Assembly: GCF_030344915.1 (NCBI RefSeq)
Contig: NZ_CP128233.1
Location: 2,666,001-2,730,000 of the forward strand
Origin: Neopusillimonas aromaticivorans
GTDB taxonomy: Bacteria; Pseudomonadota; Gammaproteobacteria; Burkholderiales; Burkholderiaceae_B
Direction: 5' to 3'
Length of the DNA stretch: 64,000 nt
The notes under the pieces are model-generated. The model saw nothing but the letters and a program-made list of their open reading frames with translations, was not told where the DNA came from and searched no databases. Positions 44,775-54,648 of the stretch are shown here, one piece after another (the stretch's first letter is position 1; each line of letters opens with the position of its first letter). A program made the translations under genes and the position numbers.

Positions 44775-45424
44775 ATGAAAATTTACAATGGAAGAGCAAT
44801 GCCACTACAACACCTGTACAAACATGCCGCCTTGAACTATGCATACCAATGGTTCACAACTGACAAGGCCTTCATGCAGGAAATGAAATCAGGCAATCCA
44901 AGCAAAATAAACCCAGACACGGTACACAGTATTGCGGTCAACTACATGGTGGTAAGAGGGTTCAAAAAAATAATGCCAACATCTGGGGCAGGGTGGCAAA
45001 TAAATTAGAGGAATTTATTGCCAGTAACGACCGCGATATCGAAAAATTAGCCACGGATCTTGGCGGTATCTCGCCAACGACGGGCAGGGCGAACCCATCG
45101 CGCTTGATCTCGGCCGCCACAAAATTCCTCTGGTTTGCGGGGTGTCATGAGATCAAAATTTACGATAAGCGTGCCGTCAACGCACTTCACAAACTAAACC
45201 GGTTACCTCGGACGCCCAAAACCTATGCGGCCTACGCAACGGCATGGTCAGCAGAGTACGACATACACAAGGCAGAAATACGACGAGTCATCGCTGAGTT
45301 ACCCAACCAACTTGAGTGGTCGGGCATTGCTCAAGACTCATATGACGATGCAAAAGCGGCGTTCACAGAAGGCTGGTTTGCAGATCGGGTCTTTGACAAA
45401 TGCCAGTGGTTGCACGGTAACTAA
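44775..45424 (+). CDS. Hypothetical protein, 216 aa
   Basis: Two adjacent frames join into one 216-residue protein if one A is restored in the run 44964-44970. It is soluble and aromatic-rich, with the phrases RLISAATKFLWFAG and KIYDKRAVNALHKL, which recall helix-hairpin-helix DNA-glycosylase-like proteins, but not strongly enough to assign. GC content is clearly lower than in the genes to the left, which fits acquired DNA. Confidence 0.6.
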
Positions 45425-45624
45425 GCGACCGTACCGTGGCTGCCCACACAGCCCCACTCGCCCTTTTACCCGCCCCGTAACCCCAACACAAAAATCTTTG
45501 TCCCCCCGCCTAAAGACTTACCCCATCTGCCCGTAAACCTAACTAATACGGTGTTCTAACCGGGCCGTAGTAAGCCAGCACCACCCCAAACTGCTTCAGG
45601 CCTAAAAAAGTACAAAAATCACCC

Positions 45625-45651
45625 TAAACAAAACTCAACCGGCACCGTTAA
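45625..45651 (+). promoter_or_regulatory. Putative sigma-28 (FliA) promoter
   Basis: TAAA, exactly 15 bases, then ACCGTTAA: a good match to the flagellar class-3 pattern TAAA-N15-GCCGATAA. It lies about 125 bases before the flagellin-like start at 45777. Confidence 0.55.
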
Positions 45652-45776
45652 CAAGACGTACAGGAAATACCGGACCAGCCCGACACGCTAGTGAAGGGTC
45701 AGGTTTCACCCCGAAACGGGCTTCCTGGCTAACCGGCAGTTTTAAGCCGCTGCCTTTTCAACACTAGGAGTAATCC

Positions 45777-45806
45777 ATGTCAGTAATCAATACTAACAGA
45801 CATTGA
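45777..45806 (+). pseudogene. Flagellin gene 5' remnant
   Basis: An AGGAG six bases before the ATG is followed by codons for MSVINTN, the classic flagellin N terminus, and then a stop two codons later. The sigma-28-like promoter upstream and a hairpin leader (GGCAG...CTGCC, about 45735-45754) support a flagellin promoter region. Seven residues alone are weak evidence, so this is a cautious call. The gene body is missing. Confidence 0.45.
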
Positions 45807-46192
45807 TACTCTAACCTTTTGATTTATAAGAATAAAAATTCGCAGGGTGGGCATTTATATACACTCCAATATACACAAATTTTGTGGCTTTCCATGGCCG
45901 TCCTTGGCCGTTAGTGGAACGAGTCGAAAGAAAACCGGTCAGATTGATAGTTGTAGGCTTACAGCAACAGTCGCCGTAACCTGACGGGTGCTGAGCTGTT
46001 TAGGCTTGCTGTAGGCCAACGTGGGCAGCCGAGCTGGATAAGCATCTATCCCTCACCCCGAAAGTCAGATACAATGTTCCTAACAAGACCCGCCAAGGCT
46101 ATGCGCGCAAGCGTATCCTCAAACCGGCGGGTTACTCATTTCTGGGCCAGTGAATCGTCAGTCAATGGGCCACTCTACGGCATAAGCGTGCA
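45807..46192. other. Intergenic region with structured segment before the abi gene
   Basis: 386 bases without a convincing gene. A stem ACCCGCC / GGCGGGT (46088-46094 with 46126-46132) encloses a shorter GCGC helix, and GGGCCA-type direct repeats follow. It could be an RNA element of the Abi system or a decayed gene end. I see no further signal. Confidence 0.4.
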
Positions 46193-47091
46193 ATGACGAC
46201 GCCGAAACATCCATTCACCAAGCCCTCGACCACTTACGACCAACAGATTGCCATCCTCCGGCAACGTGGTATGCGTGTCGATGATGAAGAGGTTGCCAGG
46301 TTCTACCTCCAGCATCTGAACTACTACCGCCTTAGCGCCTATTGGCTGCCCTTTGAGGTCAATCACAATCCTCACCAGTTTCATTCAGGCACCCGATTCG
46401 AGGATGCACTGAATCTATATGTTTTTGACCGCAGCTTGCGATTGCTGGTTTTGGATGCCATCGAACGTATAGAGGTCTCTGTTCGCAGCCAATGGGCCTA
46501 CCACCTCGCTCATCAGCATGGCCCACATGCACATTTGGATATTTCTCTGGCAGCAAATCCCGCTCGATGGCATTCGGACTCCTTAAGCTGACTAAGGAAG
46601 TCCAGCGTTCAGATGAGGTTTTCATTCGGCATTTAAAGGCGACGTATTCAGAGAGCCTTCCTCCTGTTTGGGCCGTGTGCGAGGTAATGTCCTTGGGGCT
46701 GTTATCGCGTTGGTACGGGAACTTGAAGCCTATGCCAACTCGCCGGGCGATTGCGTCAATTTACGGGTTAGACGAAAAAGTATTGGGGTCATGGCTCCAT
46801 CACCTGGCGTTGGTGAGAAATATATCTGCCCATCACGGGCGTTTGTGGAACCGGGAATTTACGATTACCCCATTATTGCCACGAGCCAAGCCAGCATCTT
46901 TGAAGTCGCAGTTTCAGCCAGCTTCTCGAAAGCTGTATAACGCCTTGGTGATTATCCTGCACTGTATGGACGTTGTTTCCCCCAACCACAGTTGGCGCGA
47001 CAGGCTGCTAACCCTGCTTGATGAGCACAAAATACCTGTGGCTGATATGGGTTTTCCTGCGCATTGGGAAAAACTACCGATCTGGCGGTAA
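46193..47091 (+). CDS. Abi-family (AbiD/AbiF, Abi_2) HEPN protein
   Basis: 299 residues after one frame break near 46575. The N-terminal half has the Abi_2 pattern (YDQQIAILRQRGM, FYLQHLNYYRLSAYWLPF). The C-terminal half has RNISAHHGRLWNRE, an R-x4-H HEPN ribonuclease motif. The family acts in abortive infection and phage defence. It stands alone next to an ICE boundary. No cognate protein antitoxin gene is adjacent. Confidence 0.82.
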
Positions 47092-47211
47092 GTGATCTGG
47101 CGCTTTCCCGCATGTTGTTCCAATACTGTCCAGTATGAACACAACATGCGGAACGCTCTCGATCACCTCACACCCGCAACCTTTCAGGCTCCCTTCCATA
47201 AGACGATTGCA

Positions 47212-48170
47212 TCAGCGGAATCGCATCAACATTCTGCTGATTTTCAATCCCGTCATCATCGTCTTCTCCCCCTCGTCATACCCATAACTCTCATGAACGC
47301 GCATGCGTTCGATGAAGTCGGTTGCTGCGGCTGAGTTCAGGGATTCGTGCTGCAGCAGGTAGGTCATGAGTAGCGGGCGTTTGGCTGCCAGGGGACGAAC
47401 GACGATGTTGTGGTGTCTGCATGCGCCCAGGCGCGATGCGCTGGCGATGGCTACGCCATGCCCGGCGCTGATGAGGGTGATGAGCATATCCATGGATTTA
47501 GCCCATTCGGTAATGCGGGGCGGGACATTGCCGGTGCGCAGCACTCTGTCAATCTGGTGGTGGTAGCCGCCGTAGGCCTCGGGGTCGCTGCCTATCATGG
47601 GGTATTTCAGCAACTCGTCCAGGGGATACGGCGATAGCGCAATGTGGGGTGGCCCTTTGGTACAACGGCGACCAGGGTGTCTTCCCAGATCGGGGTAGAG
47701 ACGATTTCCTTTCTTCGGATGTTGCTGCGCGCCAGGCCGAGTTCCAGCAGGCCGTTGCGCAGGCCATAGATTTGTTCGCTGAGGGTGATGTCAAACAGGC
47801 GAATACTGTAGTCCGCTTGTTTTCCGGCATGCAGTTCGTAGAGCAATGACGCCAGTTTGGGTTGCAACGCGCCTTCTGATACGCCGATGCGCAGAACCTG
47901 GTGGTGGCCGCTGGCGATGGCTTGCACGTTGACGGTGGCGTGTTCCAGCATGGTGAATAATTGCCTGACATACGGTATCAGTGCTTCACCGGCCTGGGTC
48001 AGACGGATTTTGCGTCGATCACGCCCGAACAATTGCGAATCCAGGCGTTCTTCAAGTTCTTTGATATTGCGTGAAAACGGCGATTGCTCAATGAACAGCC
48101 GTTCCGCTGCGCGGGTGAAATTTTGTTCTTCGACCAGCGCGAGAAAGCAGCGCAGATGGCGTATCTCCAT
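47212..48170 (-). CDS. LysR-family transcriptional regulator
   Basis: 319 residues after one frame break near 47620 in a C run. The N-terminal winged helix has FLALVEEQNFTRAAERLFIEQSPFSRNIKELEERL. A substrate-binding domain follows, with DITLSEQIYGLRNGLLELGLA. Its start lies at the edge of the ICE block; no obvious target operon is divergent from it. Confidence 0.85.
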
Positions 48171-48406
48171 GGTTCTTCTTCTCTCTGTAAATCAAAGCAC
48201 GGCTTCGGAAATAACCGAAGCCTGAATACAGGGTGCGGTGGTTAAGGAGACATCCGTTTTGAGCTTGGGGTGACTCATTGGCAACCATCTATTTTCTACG
48301 ACGTAGCACAACAGCGATGACCATTACTTGCTACAGCTAATGGGCTGATGGTATGGCATATTTACGTTTCCGTTTCATTCAATTTGTGATGTGACATGAG
48401 CGACGG

Positions 48407-48774
48407 TTACTTGTTTTTAATCACAATCGTGAGAAAGGGATTGTTCGGGATCGGCGCATCCAGCACGGGCTTCATGGACTCCAGCAGATAGCCATGCAGG
48501 CGTCGGCTTTTGCGTGGCCCGGTGACTTCGCATGTCCAGATATTCAAGCCATCCGGCTGCTTGCGATGTAACTTAGATTTTTCAAATTGTTTTTGCACCC
48601 ACTGCCAATCGGGTATTTCTTGTGTCCGGGCGTGTGCCGAAATATGTGGATGTTCCTGCGCGTAACGCATGAAAATGCCGGTGCTGTCGCAGCGTCAGTC
48701 GTGGGCGGTGTGTGGGCCGGTGCGGTTTTGCGTCGGAGGAATGCCAGCATGGAGTCAAGTACCGTAGTTGCCAT
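48407..48774 (-). pseudogene. Relaxase (TraI_2/MobH) C-terminal remnant
   Basis: The last 87 codons read VQKQFEKSKLHRKQPDGLN, then WTCEVTGPRKSRRLHGYLL, the conserved C-terminal domain of ICE MobH relaxases. A short Pro/Thr/Ala-rich start (MATTVLDSMLAFLRRKTAP) precedes it after a frame break near 48665. The HD-hydrolase and helicase-like bulk (several hundred residues) is missing, so the relaxase cannot work. This points to an internal deletion. Confidence 0.7.
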
Positions 48775-48930
48775 TTGGAAGCCTTTTCCGGGTAGCCCCA
48801 TTCCCCTTGGTTCCATTCCCTTGCCCCTTCACAGCCCTTTGACCTTTTTGCGGGGCGCTTTTCCTTTTGAAACTGTGCCTTGCTTTCATAAACGATGTCT
48901 CTACAATGAAGTCGTCAATAAGGATTCGCC

Positions 48931-49302
48931 ATGAGCACCACTTTTCGTCAACGATTCAGCAAGGCAGAACGCTTCGGCCAGGGGCTGGGGCGGGTGTGGC
49001 GTTGGCTTGTGCGCGCTGACGGAAAAATGACGGCCTGGCTGATGCGGCAAGGTTTCCCGCAAGGCGCTGCTATCGCAACCCTGTGGCTAACTCGACTGGC
49101 TGCGCTGGGGGTGCTGATGTATGCGGCGCTTTGGCTGGCTTTGCTGGTGGTGTTTGCGCTTGCTGCCGCTTGGGCGGGACGAAACACAACCCTGCATGCA
49201 GAGAAAGAATCCCAGCCGGAATGGAAAGACGGACATGCGGGGTTTGGCATGTACGACAAAAGCGAGTGGCGAATCGACGTAGGTAGTGACCGGCCCCATT
49301 AG
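48931..49302 (+). CDS. ICE-associated DUF3742 family protein
   Basis: 123 residues. A basic N terminus (QRFSKAERFGQGLGRVWRWL) is followed by one or two membrane helices and a C-terminal phrase HAGFGMYDKSEWRIDVG, typical of DUF3742. It is found at the end of genomic-island-type conjugation clusters, convergent with traG_N as here (stops 8 bases apart). Role unknown. Intact. Confidence 0.82.
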   Translation: MSTTFRQRFSKAERFGQGLGRVWRWLVRADGKMTAWLMRQGFPQGAAIATLWLTRLAALGVLMYAALWLALLVVFALAAAWAGRNTTLHAEKESQPEWKDGHAGFGMYDKSEWRIDVGSDRPH

Positions 49303-49309
49303 TTTTCCT

Positions 49310-50839
49310 TCACTTGGAGCTGGAGCCAGCCAAGGCACTAGCGGCTGATGTTGCTGTACCAGCACCTCTCCCACCCGCTGATTTTGCATCTGCCGTACCT
49401 GCAGTCAGGCCATTCAACGCGCTTCCCATCCTCACCCCGGCCCAGGCCAGCCCCATCACCCAAAACCCCGGCAACACAATAAACATCGTCGCCATGACGA
49501 AGTTCAGCCGCATGTCGGCAAAGGAATTATTCAGCCCCATCAGCGGGTTGAAATTGCTATGCGGGGCATGCCAGCCATACAGGGCATCCAGTATCGTGCT
49601 GTCCAGCCAACGAGCCAGTTGGAACCAGAAATCCACAAAGAACAGCGCGAACTGAACGCAGCTGAGGGTCATCAGCACTTTCAGATCATAGGTGCCGATC
49701 AACAGCACCAGCGGCAGGCTGATGGTCAGAGCCAGCTTCAGGAAGGACAGCACCATGGGCAGCGCCTGGCGCACTACGTCCATAGCCGGAAAGAAGCCCA
49801 CCGCACCCAGCGACTGCCCCAGGTTGGCGGCGACGTCGGCCACGGTGTTGGGGATGCTGGCGCCTATCTGACCGCCATAATCGGTATAGACCTGCCCACG
49901 GTTCATGTTCTGCTGGCGCGGCGCGGCCAGGGTGCGAATCAAGCTGTCTTCCAAGTCGTTGCGTGTCATAAAACCCGCCCAACTGGACATGCGCTCCAGA
50001 AGATCGGGCTTGACCTGCTGCAACAGGCGCTGGCGCAGCCCGTGGCTGCTGTCCGTCCACCACTGGATGCAGGTGGGGTATCCGCCACCGCTGGGCACCT
50101 GCGCCAGCCCGGCATCGCGGGTGTCGTCGTAAGGCCAGTCGTCGCGGGGCGAACGGGAGCGATAGCTGTTGTAGTAGCCCGGTACGCCCACAAAGGTGTG
50201 GGAACCAATCCACGTCACATCGGCCATCTGGTCTTCGGTCAGCGCCGGGCGGTTCATAAAGAGCTTGGCTCGGGCCGGGCCGTAGCAGTCGTGGGTGAAA
50301 TCGGCCACTTCCTGCGCCAGAATCGGGTTGTCGATGCGCGTGGCATCAATCTCCATGCGCATCTGCCGCAGGTCGGCGCCGCAGGGAATGGCGGCGACGG
50401 CCGCGCCGGTGATGGCCTTGGACAGCCCGTGCATGAAGAACCACCAGACGGGTACTTTGGCGCTTTGGTCGTTCAATGTGGTGAAGGACTGGCTCCAGCC
50501 GGTGTCGCCGGGTTCGGGTACGTTGATCTGGCATTGCTGGGAACGTGAACGGTCGAACTGGATGGTGGACAGATCCACGTCAATGAAGGGGATGCCCGCA
50601 AACATGATGACGACGATGGCCGCCCAGACACGGTTCTCGATACGCAGGGCCGACAACACGCCCTTGTTGCCTTCGTCGGCTCCTTCGGTACGCGCCCGCA
50701 GCCATTCCTGCAGGACGATGATCGCGAACGGCAAGGCAAACACACCTGACGCGACCAGTACCTGCCAGATACCGTTGTTGACGACCCAGGCCACCAGCGT
50801 CAGGTAGTATTCCAGATAGTCGGAAGTGAAGAGTCTCAT
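49310..50839 (-). CDS. Conjugal transfer protein with TraG N-terminal domain
   Basis: 509 residues from Met 50839, which overlaps the upstream stop. It has membrane helices at the N terminus, a central periplasmic-type region with several cysteines, and further helices (FLKLALTISLPLVLLIGTYD). A Gly/Ser/Ala-rich tail ends the protein. It matches the TraG_N family of ICE mating-pair formation or entry-exclusion proteins. Intact. Confidence 0.85.
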   Translation of the reverse strand: MRLFTSDYLEYYLTLVAWVVNNGIWQVLVASGVFALPFAIIVLQEWLRARTEGADEGNKGVLSALRIENRVWAAIVVIMFAGIPFIDVDLSTIQFDRSRSQQCQINVPEPGDTGWSQSFTTLNDQSAKVPVWWFFMHGLSKAITGAAVAAIPCGADLRQMRMEIDATRIDNPILAQEVADFTHDCYGPARAKLFMNRPALTEDQMADVTWIGSHTFVGVPGYYNSYRSRSPRDDWPYDDTRDAGLAQVPSGGGYPTCIQWWTDSSHGLRQRLLQQVKPDLLERMSSWAGFMTRNDLEDSLIRTLAAPRQQNMNRGQVYTDYGGQIGASIPNTVADVAANLGQSLGAVGFFPAMDVVRQALPMVLSFLKLALTISLPLVLLIGTYDLKVLMTLSCVQFALFFVDFWFQLARWLDSTILDALYGWHAPHSNFNPLMGLNNSFADMRLNFVMATMFIVLPGFWVMGLAWAGVRMGSALNGLTAGTADAKSAGGRGAGTATSAASALAGSSSK

Positions 50840-51210
50840 GGCTGTGCGCCCCAGGAGGTCTGCCCCAGCAGCAGGCTGCCTTCCAATAGCAGCAGAGCCA
50901 TCACCGCCGCCCATTGGGTGCGCCGCAGGCGCTTGCGGGTATCAGGGGGAATGGTTGGCTGCTGAAGCAATCGCCTGCGCAGCCGCCACCAGCCCCAGGC
51001 AATGCCGCCGTAGAGCATCAAGCGCCAGATAAGGAAGACACCGGCATGGCGTTGCACCCAGGGTTGCCAGTGCGCGGCCTGTTCGATCAGATGTGGGTTA
51101 AGAGCTTGCAGGCCAGCCATCAACACGACTAGCAAGCCCAGCCAGCCCACGGCCAGCGCCAGCCACTTCCACCATCGCCCCTGCGCCCGTTGAAACCACT
51201 GCGTACTCAT
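50836..51210 (-). CDS. ICE membrane protein, unknown function
   Basis: 124 residues with three membrane helices and many Trp and Arg residues. ATGA-type overlaps on both sides show that it is a working part of the transfer operon. I know it only as a conserved small gene between the TIGR03755 and traG_N genes. Confidence 0.72.
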   Translation of the reverse strand: MSTQWFQRAQGRWWKWLALAVGWLGLLVVLMAGLQALNPHLIEQAAHWQPWVQRHAGVFLIWRLMLYGGIAWGWWRLRRRLLQQPTIPPDTRKRLRRTQWAAVMALLLLEGSLLLGQTSWGAQP

Positions 51211-52599
51211 GGCGCACCCCCATCGCCACTCTGCTGTATCTCCAACAATCGATCCCTCGTGGCATCGCCCTGATACACCCCGCGTGAACCGGCTGCGCGT
51301 GCCTGGTGGCGCTCGATGATGGCCATGGGGGAGTTTGCTGCCAGTTCACGGCGCAGTTCCAGTTCCGTCTTCAGGTTGTCGATCTCGCGGGATAACGCAT
51401 CGCTTTCTGAATCCACCGCCGCTTGAGCCAGTTGGTTGGCCGCGACGTTGGGTTCCTTCTTGCCGGTCAGCAAGGTGCGCTGCAACAGCAAAGCTTTTTC
51501 CAGCACGCTGGCCAGCGCCACTTCCGAGGCCAGACGGCGAGCCAGTACATCCTGGTCGGGTTCGTCGCGCAAGGCTTCGATGACCCCCGCGTCACCGGCA
51601 AGGACGCGCTGCCCGCTGCCTGAAGGTTCTCGAAGCTGGTGGGTACGGTGCCGCGCAACAAGTCTTGCAGGGCTTGCAGCTTGGCGTCGTATTCCTCCTG
51701 AATCAGCGGCGACAAGCCCACGCCGGGGACGGTCTGGGTTTTGGTGCAGTGCTCGCAGGTGCGCTGTTCCTGTTCACCCAACACCCGTACCGCCCAGGCG
51801 GCGGCGTCATCCGGCGACGCCCAGGTCTGGCAGCTCAGACTGCCACAGTCTGATGAAGAAATCGCTGCGCTGTCGATCACATCGCGCCCGTTGACGAGGT
51901 TATAGCCCGCCCGCGTCACATCGCTCACGACCCTGACCGGCGGCTGGCCGGAACCCCCGGCGTTATCGCCCCCACCCACGGTACGCCGTCATTGCCTTTG
52001 CTGGATTCGGCTTGCTCCACCGCCGCGACGGCATCCTGGCTGCCCACGGCGGTCTTGAGCGCCATGCCTTCGGCCAGTTGATCCCAGCCCAATTGCCCGC
52101 CCGCCATGTCGGCCATGCGGTTGGCCATGGCGCGGCAGGTCAGTTTGGAACGATCGAAGTCCAGCCGCGCCTGCAAGACGCCATTCGTCAACAAGTTGTA
52201 AAGCCCGGGGTCGGCGCGCTGGATGATGAGCGCGGGCAACGACGCCACAGCGCTGGTGGCGTTCTGGATGACGTTGCTCATGATCGACTTGAAGCCGTTG
52301 GTGACGCCGTTCAATTGGTTCTGCAAGGTGGTGGTCAGGCTCATGTCGCCGCAGATCAGATTGCTGTTCCAGCCCATGCCCACGCCGATGGAACGCATCC
52401 CGGACGCATTGCCCATGGACACGGCATTGCCGCCGCCGATGCTGTAGAGCACGTCGTCGCCGATCACGCTGCCGGAATATTCCACACCGCTGCTCAGGAA
52501 TTGAGTTTGTGCGGCCACTGGCATGCTCAGGCTGAACACCACACATACCCTCAGCCCCCATTTTTGAATGTCTTGCATGGTTGATTTCCGCATCATCAA
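51207..52599 (-). CDS. Integrating conjugative element protein, TIGR03755 type
   Basis: About 464 residues with frame breaks near 51950 and near 51590. It has a signal peptide (VCVVFSLSMPVAAQ), then a conserved Gly/Asn-rich block (GGGNAVSMGNASGMRSIGVG) and a middle region with CEHCTKTQTVPGVGLSPL. A helical C terminus follows. The family is a periplasmic component of the genomic-island-type T4SS. Confidence 0.8.
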
Positions 52600-53560
52600 A
52601 AATCCGTGCTGCCCAGGAAAGTCTGGCCGCGCCGCTGGCAGCAGCTATACGGTCGCCACAAGGCCCAGGCGTAATCGCCTTGGCGGGCTTGCGGTAACGC
52701 GCCGTTGTGCGGAAAGACCGTGCATTGGTTGGACGCCACGGGCGACAAGGGTTGCCACTTGCCGGTACTGGAATCGCCTTCCATCAAAGCGCCTGCAGGC
52801 CAATAGCCGCTGCGGCTGTTTGCCACCAGAGTCTGATAAACGTGCGGTTGGCCGCGTCGGGTAATCACATCGCCCGCCCGCTGCGCCACGACCGCCGCCG
52901 CCTTGTGGTCATCGGTCTGATGCAGGAAACCGCTGCGCGGATAGACGTTGCCCCACAGATTGCCGGATGCGCGGGAGCCGACTTCCCGCATGCCGGGCGT
53001 CAGTGCTTCGGGGTATAGGGATTCGGGCATGCCGTAGCGCCAGGCCACGGTGTCCAGCGTACTGAGCAGATACGGCCGCAAAGCCGTGCCCGCACCTTGG
53101 CAGACGTAGCCGAACTGGCTGGCCATCTCCTGAAAAACAGCCGTGCCGGGGTGGCCGATGGCGTCGGCGTTCTTGAACTTGAGTAAGTTGTTCTCGTTGG
53201 CCTGGTTGGTGGTGCCATCGTTGCCGCCCTGTGCGGTTGGGTTGGGCAGGCTCATGGGGCGCACTTCCAGCCAGGGTTTTCGCCGGTGTTGGCGTAGCTG
53301 GATACCACGGCATCCGGCACGTAATGGCTGACCTTCACGGAGGTGCGGATGCGGCAGCCTGAACGTGAGCAATACAGCCAGTAGCAGATGCCGACGACCC
53401 GGTATTCCAGGCAGTCGGGTGAAAGCGTCGAGGCCACGATTTCAGCGGTGGTCAGCGCGAAACCGGGTGTGGCGGTGGATAGCAGGATGGCGGCTGCGGC
53501 TTGCTGGATGGCCCGGTGGCCGACTGTGACACGGTGCCGTTGATGCGGGATGGCCTTCAT
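52596..53560 (-). CDS. Integrating conjugative element protein, TIGR03756/TraU-like
   Basis: 321 residues after one frame break near 53265. A signal-like N terminus precedes the TraU-type phrase CLEYRVVGICYWLYCSRSGC. Many further cysteines suggest disulfide bonding in the periplasm. The C terminus reads CTVFPHNGAL and WRPYSCCQRRGQTFLG. Coupled at both ends to neighbouring transfer genes. Confidence 0.82.
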
Positions 53561-54003
53561 GGCTGCCCCTGCAAGAACTGCCGCACCTTGTCTTGTGCAG
53601 TTTCAATGTCGGGTTCCCCGTACACGACGTAGCGCTGGTCGATAACGATGGCGGGAATCTTGGTAATGCCCAGGCTCCAGGCGTCGGTGATGCCTTGATA
53701 GGCATCGGCCAGACGCTGTTGCAGATCGGTTCCGCCAGAACGCAAACGCTGCTGTGCCAGCGATGCTGCTTGCTGCGGGTCAGTGGGCAGATCGGTGGAT
53801 AGTTCCGTTTCAAGCTGCTCTGCTGCATCCAGCAGAATCAGGCGATCAGGCTGGCCGTGGACGGGGTGATGGCTGTCGGTGATGACCCAGGTGGTTGCGT
53901 GTGCGGATGCCGACGCTGCGGCCAGCAGAAACGGCAGAATCAGGGTTGGAAGCTGTCGGAACGGAGGGGAAATGACATGGTGGGCTACCTGCAAGGTTGG
54001 CAT
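53557..54003 (-). CDS. Integrating conjugative element protein, TIGR03757 type
   Basis: 148 residues. A signal peptide ends near SAHAT. A thioredoxin-like domain follows with the phrase AWSLGITKIPAIVIDQRYVVYG, typical of the TIGR03757 family. It is first in the right-to-left transfer run 54003-49310. Intact. Confidence 0.8.
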   Translation of the reverse strand: MPTLQVAHHVISPPFRQLPTLILPFLLAAASASAHATTWVITDSHHPVHGQPDRLILLDAAEQLETELSTDLPTDPQQAASLAQQRLRSGGTDLQQRLADAYQGITDAWSLGITKIPAIVIDQRYVVYGEPDIETAQDKVRQFLQGQP

Positions 54004-54104
54004 AGCAGGTAGTCCACAGGAATCAGGGCCGCTGGGCGAGGAAGAAACGGAAATTCGGTAGATCGGGTTGTTTTGTTACGATAGGCCGGTGAAGGGCTGG
54101 ATTC

Positions 54105-54503
54105 GGCCACTATGCGCAGGTCGCAACTATGCGCAGCTGATCTGGCTCAGGTGACGCCGCCCCCTATGACGGAGAACCCTGAGAGGCGGCGATTTCTGCG
54201 CATAGTTACAGGATCTGCAGGAATCGCACGTTTGCAACCGTGGAGCGACGTATCGGCGTTCTCAGGCACTGCTTAAACGCATCAACGTAGGGCAAATCGA
54301 CCCGTCAGCGAGACTCAGGGATCGCGTGTGAACGGTGAGGAATACCCATGGCGGTCTCCAGAAGTGAAGCCACCAGAGCACTCCCCAGCAGAAACTATGT
54401 TCAGCTCATCGTCGACCGACCTTGACATGCGCCGCGCCAATCCTACCAAAACTCAGTCCGCGTCCGACCACATGCGCATAGTTGCAATCTGCGCATAGTG
54501 GCC
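54105..54503. mobile_element. 399-bp element with 31-bp terminal inverted repeats
   Basis: The left end (54105-54135) and right end (54473-54503) are inverted repeats of each other with two mismatches in 31 bases. Each end carries two direct copies of ACTATGCGCA; a further copy lies inside at 54197-54206, inverted. No gene is seen inside. It has the form of a non-autonomous element or a recombinase site cluster. Next to the right end, GGCCGCTATG and CATAGCGGCC (54500-54529) form a 10-bp-arm hairpin that reuses the same motif. Confidence 0.75.
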
Positions 54504-54600
54504 GCTATGCAAAGCTCTCCATAGCGGCCAGGAGCTGCCGCTGACGGAGACAAGAAACAGACACTCAAGAGCCAAAGGGCGCACCCCGACGCAATCCATG

Positions 54601-54634
54601 AAAAAGTGCTGCGCCACCGAAGTGACACAGCACT
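54601..54634 (-). terminator. Intrinsic terminator after the ICE hypothetical gene
   Basis: On the minus strand AGTGCTG pairs with CAGCACT around a TTCG loop with an extended stem and is followed by five T. It lies 15 bases after the stop at 54649. Confidence 0.85.
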
Positions 54635-54648
54635 AAGAGAATTCAGAT

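Noticed and set aside
45425..45624. tRNA or attachment site at the junction of AT-rich DNA
   Set aside because: No tRNA-like cloverleaf or TTCGA-type arm could be found and no direct repeat with the far ICE side was seen.
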